64,000 bases of DNA from an uncultured Lachnospiraceae bacterium (lineage in GTDB: Bacteria; Bacillota; Clostridia; Lachnospirales; Lachnospiraceae). A model generated the notes under the pieces. That model was not told the DNA's origin, made no database searches, and saw only the letters and a list, made by a program, of their open reading frames with translations. Each line of letters starts with the position of its first letter. Position 1 is the first letter of the stretch. Both the position numbers and the translations under genes were made by a program. Location of the stretch: contig CAJURT010000019.1 in assembly GCA_910588875.1 (NCBI GenBank), forward strand, positions 1-64,000. The letters run 5' to 3'. Below, in pieces: positions 60,130-64,000 of this stretch.

Positions 60130-61143
60130 ATGAAAAAAAATGTAGGAAGGAGGCTGGCAGGCCTGTCCCTTACCGCAGTCCTGCTGCTCTCCTCATTCAC
60201 TGCCTGCCAGTCCAAAACCGCTGGCACAGGACTGACAAAGGTCACCTTAAATGAGGTCGCCCACTCCATCTTCTATGCCCCTCAGTACGCAGCCATTGAA
60301 CTGGGGTACTTTAAAGATGAGGGGATTGACCTCACTTTAGTCAACGGAGCCGGGGCTGACAAGGTAATGACTGCCCTTGTCAGCGGGGATGCTGACATCG
60401 GCTTCATGGGATCCGAAGCCAGTATCTACACCTATGCCGGCGGTTCTGAGGATTATGCCGTCAACTTCGCCCAGCTGACCCAACGCGCCGGTAATTTCCT
60501 GGTGGCCCGCCAGCCGGACGATCATTTTACCTGGGATAAACTGAAAGGGACGAAAGTTCTGGGGGGGAGAGCCGGCGGTATGCCCCAGATGGTATTTGAG
60601 TATATCTTAAAGAAAAACGGCATCGACCCCAAACTCGACCTGACCATTGACCAGAGTATCAGCTTCGGACTCACTGCCGCCGCTTTTACCAGCGACGACT
60701 CGGATTACACCGTTGAATTCGAGCCCTTCGCCACCGGCCTGGAACTGGAGGGCAACGGCTATGTGGTGGCCTCCCTTGGCACGGACTCCGGCTATGTCCC
60801 CTACACTGCCTACAGCGCCAGACAAAGCTACCTGAAGGCTCATCCTGAAGTAATCCAGAAATTCACCAACGCAATCCAAAAAGGCTTGGACTATGTCAAT
60901 TCCCACTCCGCAGAGGAAATCGCCAAGACCATCCAGCCTCAGTTCAAGGAAACCCCTTTGGAAAATATCACGGCCATTGTCGAACGCTATAAATCCCAGG
61001 ATACCTGGAAGGAGGATACCATCTTTGAACAGGAAAGTTTTGAACTGCTGCAGAATATCCTTGAAGAAGCCGGTGAACTGCCAAAACGGGTTCCCTATGA
61101 AGATCTGGTAACCACGGAATATGCGAAAAAGGCTAAGAAATAG
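60130..61143 (+). CDS. orphan ABC-type solute-binding lipoprotein (SsuA/NMT1-like)
   Basis: A 337-residue lipoprotein with lipobox SSFTACQSK (Cys near 26) and an SsuA/ThiY/NMT1-like periplasmic-binding fold (HSIFYAPQYAAIELGYFKDEGIDLTLVNGAGADKVMTALVSGDADIGFMG). Relatives bind sulfonates, pyrimidine precursors or similar nitrogen/sulfur compounds. No permease or ATPase gene follows, so it must work with a transporter encoded elsewhere or act as a sensor. AGGAGG lies 5 nt before the ATG. Confidence 0.88.
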   Translation: MKKNVGRRLAGLSLTAVLLLSSFTACQSKTAGTGLTKVTLNEVAHSIFYAPQYAAIELGYFKDEGIDLTLVNGAGADKVMTALVSGDADIGFMGSEASIYTYAGGSEDYAVNFAQLTQRAGNFLVARQPDDHFTWDKLKGTKVLGGRAGGMPQMVFEYILKKNGIDPKLDLTIDQSISFGLTAAAFTSDDSDYTVEFEPFATGLELEGNGYVVASLGTDSGYVPYTAYSARQSYLKAHPEVIQKFTNAIQKGLDYVNSHSAEEIAKTIQPQFKETPLENITAIVERYKSQDTWKEDTIFEQESFELLQNILEEAGELPKRVPYEDLVTTEYAKKAKK

Positions 61144-61179
61144 AAATCCATGGCAAGCCAGCCGCATGGCTATGGCTGC

Positions 61180-61216
61180 CCCTGCCCTTCTCCCCCATTG
61201 GGGGAAAAGGGCAGGG
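61180..61216 (+). terminator. GC-rich hairpin after the solute-binding protein gene
   Basis: Stem 61180-61189 with 61207-61216 and an inner 6-bp stem (61191-61196 with 61200-61205), 36 nt after the stop codon. There is no U-tract, so it may slow or end transcription less strictly. Confidence 0.5.
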
Positions 61217-61328
61217 CAGGGAGGAATCCCATCCCCCTGGGGCTGCCAGTCTATGCCAATACCTCCCCCTCATAACATCCCCTTCCCTCATCCTCCTTAA
61301 AACACCAGCTGCCTATCCTCTCCCCACA

Positions 61329-61703
61329 TCACAATTCCTTCCCCACCGCCTTCGTCACAATCACATCGCTCCCCAGCCCCAGCACATCCTGAATCACAAT
61401 CTGCCCTGCCTTCACCGGCGCCGTCAGCCGCTGCTTCCGGATCTCCGCCATCACATCAAAGATCCTCTCTTTGGGAATCGCCCTGGTGAGGCGCACGCTT
61501 GCCAATGGCAGTTCCCCGCCGAATACCAGCACAGAAGTGGCGATATTTCTCTGAGGGTCCGTCAGTTCCTGAACAGCATATTCTTTTCCCTTGCGGCAGG
61601 TATTTCCTGTTACCAGAATCTCGTCTTCATTCTCCCCCTGTCCGGCTTCGGCTCTCAAGTCACAGCCCAGCGGGCACATAATGCAGGTAAATTCTCTTAC
61701 CAT
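61329..61703 (-). CDS. DUF1667 domain protein
   Basis: A 124-residue cysteine-containing protein of the DUF1667 family. CIMCPLGCDL (Cys8, 11, 15) and a later Cys (TCRKG) could hold a metal or iron-sulfur cluster. Members are found after GlpA-like and FAD/NAD oxidoreductase genes, as here, and probably form part of that redox enzyme. It overlaps the upstream gene by 7 nt, with GAGGTGAG as ribosome site. Confidence 0.85.
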   Translation of the reverse strand: MVREFTCIMCPLGCDLRAEAGQGENEDEILVTGNTCRKGKEYAVQELTDPQRNIATSVLVFGGELPLASVRLTRAIPKERIFDVMAEIRKQRLTAPVKAGQIVIQDVLGLGSDVIVTKAVGKEL

Positions 61704-62932
61704 ACCACACTCACCTCCAAATCTTTTTCTCTGCTCAGCTTCTCTGCCTTTACCGGAATCTGAATCATCTCAGCCGGAATGGCCTTGGGCATTTTCTTTT
61801 CCAGAATCACCTTTTCCCCCTGGCTTAAACGGATGAGAGCATTTCTGACCGGCTTTCTCACCCGCAGAGACAGCTTGAAATCCTGGCTGCCGCTGATTCT
61901 CTGGGGGATGGTGTGAGTCACGTTGCCGTCAGTTTTTACCTCCAGTCCGCATTCCGCAAGCTGCCCCTCTGTCAGATAGCGGACCACGGAATCCGCCAGG
62001 CTCTCTGCCTCCATGGACACAAAGTCCACCAGATCGTGCACCTGCAGCACATTGCCGGCAGCGAAGATTCCCGGCACGCTGGTCTGATGGTACTCGTCCA
62101 CCACAGCCCCCTTGCTCCTCTCGTCCAGCACCACGCCGGCAGACAAGGACAGTTCATTCTCCGGAATCAAACCAACCGAGAGGATCAGCGTATCGCAGGG
62201 ATATTCCTTTTCCGTTCCCGGCACTGGCTGCATGCGCCCGTCCACTTCGGACACCACCACAGCCTCCAGCCGGTCCGTCCCCTTTATCTCTGTCACCGTA
62301 TGGCTCAAATACAGGGGAATCCCGTAATCGTTCAAACACTGTTCAATGTTCCTGGGAAGCCCGCTGGCATAGGGCTGCACCTCAAAGACTGCCTGCACAT
62401 GGGCGCCCTCTAAGGTCATCCGCCTCGCCATGATCATGCCGATGTCGCCGGAGCCAAGAATCACCACCTCCCGCCCCACCATCTTATTTTGCAGGTTGAT
62501 ATAACTCTGGGCCACTCCCGCGGTGTAGACCCCCGCAGGCCGCTGGCCGGGAATGCTGATGGCTCCCCGGGTTCTCTCCCGGCAGCCCATGGTCAGCACC
62601 ACAGCCTTTGCCTGAATCTCCAGAATACCGTCCCGGGAGGAGGCGGTCACCTTCCGGTCCCCGGAAATGTCAATGACCGTGACGTCTGTCATATAGGGAA
62701 TTCCCATTTCCAGCGCCTGGTCAATAAAACGTGCAGCATACTCCGGACCGCTTAAGGTCTCCCCGAACCGGGTCAGGCCAAAGCCGTCATGGATACACTG
62801 TCTTAAAATCCCTCCCAGAAAATGCTCCCGCTCCAGGATCAGGATATCCCGGATTCCTTTTTCCCACAGGCGCACTGCCGCTGCCAGGCCCGCAGGCCCG
62901 CCGCCAATGATTACCACATCCGTCTGTCTCAT
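61697..62932 (-). CDS. FAD/NAD(P)-dependent pyridine nucleotide-disulfide oxidoreductase-like protein
   Basis: A 411-residue flavoprotein. The N-terminal FAD-binding motif is VVIIGGGPAGLAAAVRLWEKG, the NAD(P)-binding motif is VVILGSGDIGMIMARRMTLEG, and the second FAD motif is VPGIFAAGNVLQVHDLVD. It matches the middle member of the three-gene GlpA-like/FAD oxidoreductase/DUF1667 units of Clostridia, which are thought to oxidise glycerol-3-phosphate or a related 2-hydroxy acid. The start overlaps the upstream stop as ATGA. Confidence 0.9.
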   Translation of the reverse strand: MRQTDVVIIGGGPAGLAAAVRLWEKGIRDILILEREHFLGGILRQCIHDGFGLTRFGETLSGPEYAARFIDQALEMGIPYMTDVTVIDISGDRKVTASSRDGILEIQAKAVVLTMGCRERTRGAISIPGQRPAGVYTAGVAQSYINLQNKMVGREVVILGSGDIGMIMARRMTLEGAHVQAVFEVQPYASGLPRNIEQCLNDYGIPLYLSHTVTEIKGTDRLEAVVVSEVDGRMQPVPGTEKEYPCDTLILSVGLIPENELSLSAGVVLDERSKGAVVDEYHQTSVPGIFAAGNVLQVHDLVDFVSMEAESLADSVVRYLTEGQLAECGLEVKTDGNVTHTIPQRISGSQDFKLSLRVRKPVRNALIRLSQGEKVILEKKMPKAIPAEMIQIPVKAEKLSREKDLEVSVVW

Positions 62933-64000
62933 TGTTCCTCCCTCACCTTTCCTGTAAACATGTATCCGTCCTTCCTGGAATACCGGACCTCCTCCGGGGA
63001 GATTCCCAGTTCCTCCTCAATCATTTTCGTGATTCTGGTCTCACAGTAGCCGCCCTGGCAGCGCCCCATGGTGGCCCTCGTCCGGTTCTTGATGCCGGTC
63101 ACGGTATGTACGCCCAGGGGATTGTGGATGGCCTGTAAAATCTCTGCCCGGGAGACATTCTCACAGCGGCAGACCACCTCGCCGTAGTCGGGATTTTCTG
63201 CGATTGCCGCTTTTTTCTCCTCCGTGGTCATCTCAATATATTTACGGATTCCTTTGCGGCAGGGATTAAAGTCCGGGTTCTCCGCCAGCTGCTCCCGCTC
63301 CGCCAGGATTTTCACTGCCCTCCGTGCCAGAGGAAGGGCGCAGGTAATGCCCGGGGACTCGATTCCCACCAGGTTGACGGTATTGGGCTTATCCTCCTCT
63401 GCTTCCAGAAGGAAGTCCAGAATCTCCCCCGTCTCCGGGTCATAACGTTTCCAGCGAATCCCGGCAAAATTGCGGATAAAATACTCCCGCTTCATGTGTT
63501 TGAACATTTTCTGCCCGTCTGCAATCAGGCCGTCTAAGTGTTCCTTTGTGACGGCGTAATCCTCACGCCCTTCTGTCACATAAGAATCCGGCCCTACCAG
63601 AACGTTTCCGTCAACGGTAGGGGTTGCATGGGTGGAAAATCCGCCCTTGTCATTGGGCGCCGGATAGACCGGAATCCTCAGATGTTTCCCCGCCTTCTTG
63701 TCCAGAATGAAATATTCTCCCTTAAAGCCTTTGGTGGGATAATGGGGATAGCCCAGCATTTCCGAAATCTCCGGCGCATACATACCGGCACAGTTGACGA
63801 CCCATCTGGTCCGGAATTCCCCCTTCCTGGTCTTCACCAGATAGTCCTCTCCCTCCCGCTCAATGGCCACCACCTCTTGGCCAAAATAAAATTCCACTCC
63901 GTTCTGGCAGGCGTTTTCCGCCAGGGCGATGGTATACTGCATGGGATCCAGAATCCCGGAATCCGGCACATACATGGCAAATTCTCCGCCCGCGCTGGAA
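62929..64000 (-). CDS. GlpA-like FAD-dependent dehydrogenase (partial, cut by window end)
   Basis: The C-terminal 356 codons of a D-amino-acid oxidase/glycerol-3-phosphate dehydrogenase-type flavoprotein. The frame stays open to the window edge (SAGGEF before an internal ATG at 63975), so the N-terminal FAD motif lies outside. VVNCAGMYAPEISEMLG and FAGIRWKRYDPETGEILDF are typical. The C-terminus has a BFD-type [2Fe-2S] domain (CRCENVSRAEILQAIHN, RATMGRCQGGYC). It probably passes electrons to the FAD/NAD oxidoreductase encoded next. Confidence 0.9.
   Translation of the reverse strand, partial: SSAGGEFAMYVPDSGILDPMQYTIALAENACQNGVEFYFGQEVVAIEREGEDYLVKTRKGEFRTRWVVNCAGMYAPEISEMLGYPHYPTKGFKGEYFILDKKAGKHLRIPVYPAPNDKGGFSTHATPTVDGNVLVGPDSYVTEGREDYAVTKEHLDGLIADGQKMFKHMKREYFIRNFAGIRWKRYDPETGEILDFLLEAEEDKPNTVNLVGIESPGITCALPLARRAVKILAEREQLAENPDFNPCRKGIRKYIEMTTEEKKAAIAENPDYGEVVCRCENVSRAEILQAIHNPLGVHTVTGIKNRTRATMGRCQGGYCETRITKMIEEELGISPEEVRYSRKDGYMFTGKVREEQ

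Overview
The window looks like the chromosome of an anaerobic, spore-forming Clostridia, most likely a Lachnospiraceae-type gut bacterium. Four things point there: a SleC-like spore cortex-lytic protein, the SCIFF peptide with its radical SAM maturase beside secDF/yajC, [FeFe]-hydrogenase genes including a PAS-containing sensory type, and consistent GGAGG ribosome binding sites. Species cannot be named from sequence alone. Most genes lie on the minus strand.

Layout. 0.2-8 kb: glycogen phosphorylase, a divergent AraC regulator, a membrane GGDEF protein, a secreted phosphoesterase, galactokinase. 8-15.5 kb: a seven-gene minus-strand surface operon (two cell-wall-binding-repeat proteins, a CapA-like lipoprotein, a membrane protein with calcium-loop-like repeats, response regulator, histidine kinase, a small membrane protein). 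15.6-25 kb: two ABC-2 permeases, a zinc-ribbon membrane protein and an ABC ATPase joined to carAB. 25-28.7 kb: SleC-like protein, alpha/beta hydrolase, DUF1836 and YerC-like regulators. 28.8-34 kb: a four-gene hydrogenase operon (thioredoxin-like [2Fe-2S] protein, sensory [FeFe] hydrogenase with PAS, SpoIIE-type phosphatase, group B-like [FeFe] hydrogenase) behind a roughly 430-nt leader with six 30-bp tandem repeats. 34-39.6 kb: yajC, tgt, secDF, scfB, scfA.

39.67-44.57 kb is an AT-richer accessory island between 35-bp direct repeats that copy the end of a small zinc-finger ORF and the -35 region of the scfA promoter. It holds two tandem copies of an apparent type I toxin-antitoxin locus (29-residue membrane peptide plus convergent antisense RNA), a broken integrase gene, and an AraC / 79-residue protein / HD protein / acetyltransferase / deleted HAD cluster. 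An IS110-type transposase remnant lies just outside.

45-52 kb: cca, proS, a PatB-type lyase and a two-subunit LacLM beta-galactosidase. 52-55 kb: a polar amino-acid ABC transporter. A roughly 215-bp palindromic MITE-like element follows, seated on the stop codon of an UppS-family gene. 55.8-61 kb: a MATE exporter, a palindrome-rich spacer, a cation/proton antiporter divergent from a LysR regulator, and an orphan solute-binding lipoprotein. 61.3-64 kb: a DUF1667 / FAD oxidoreductase / GlpA-like operon cut by the window end.

The strongest candidates for follow-up are the tandem toxin-antitoxin island, the MITE-like palindrome, the repeat-bearing hydrogenase leader, and the terminator placed between scfA and scfB.
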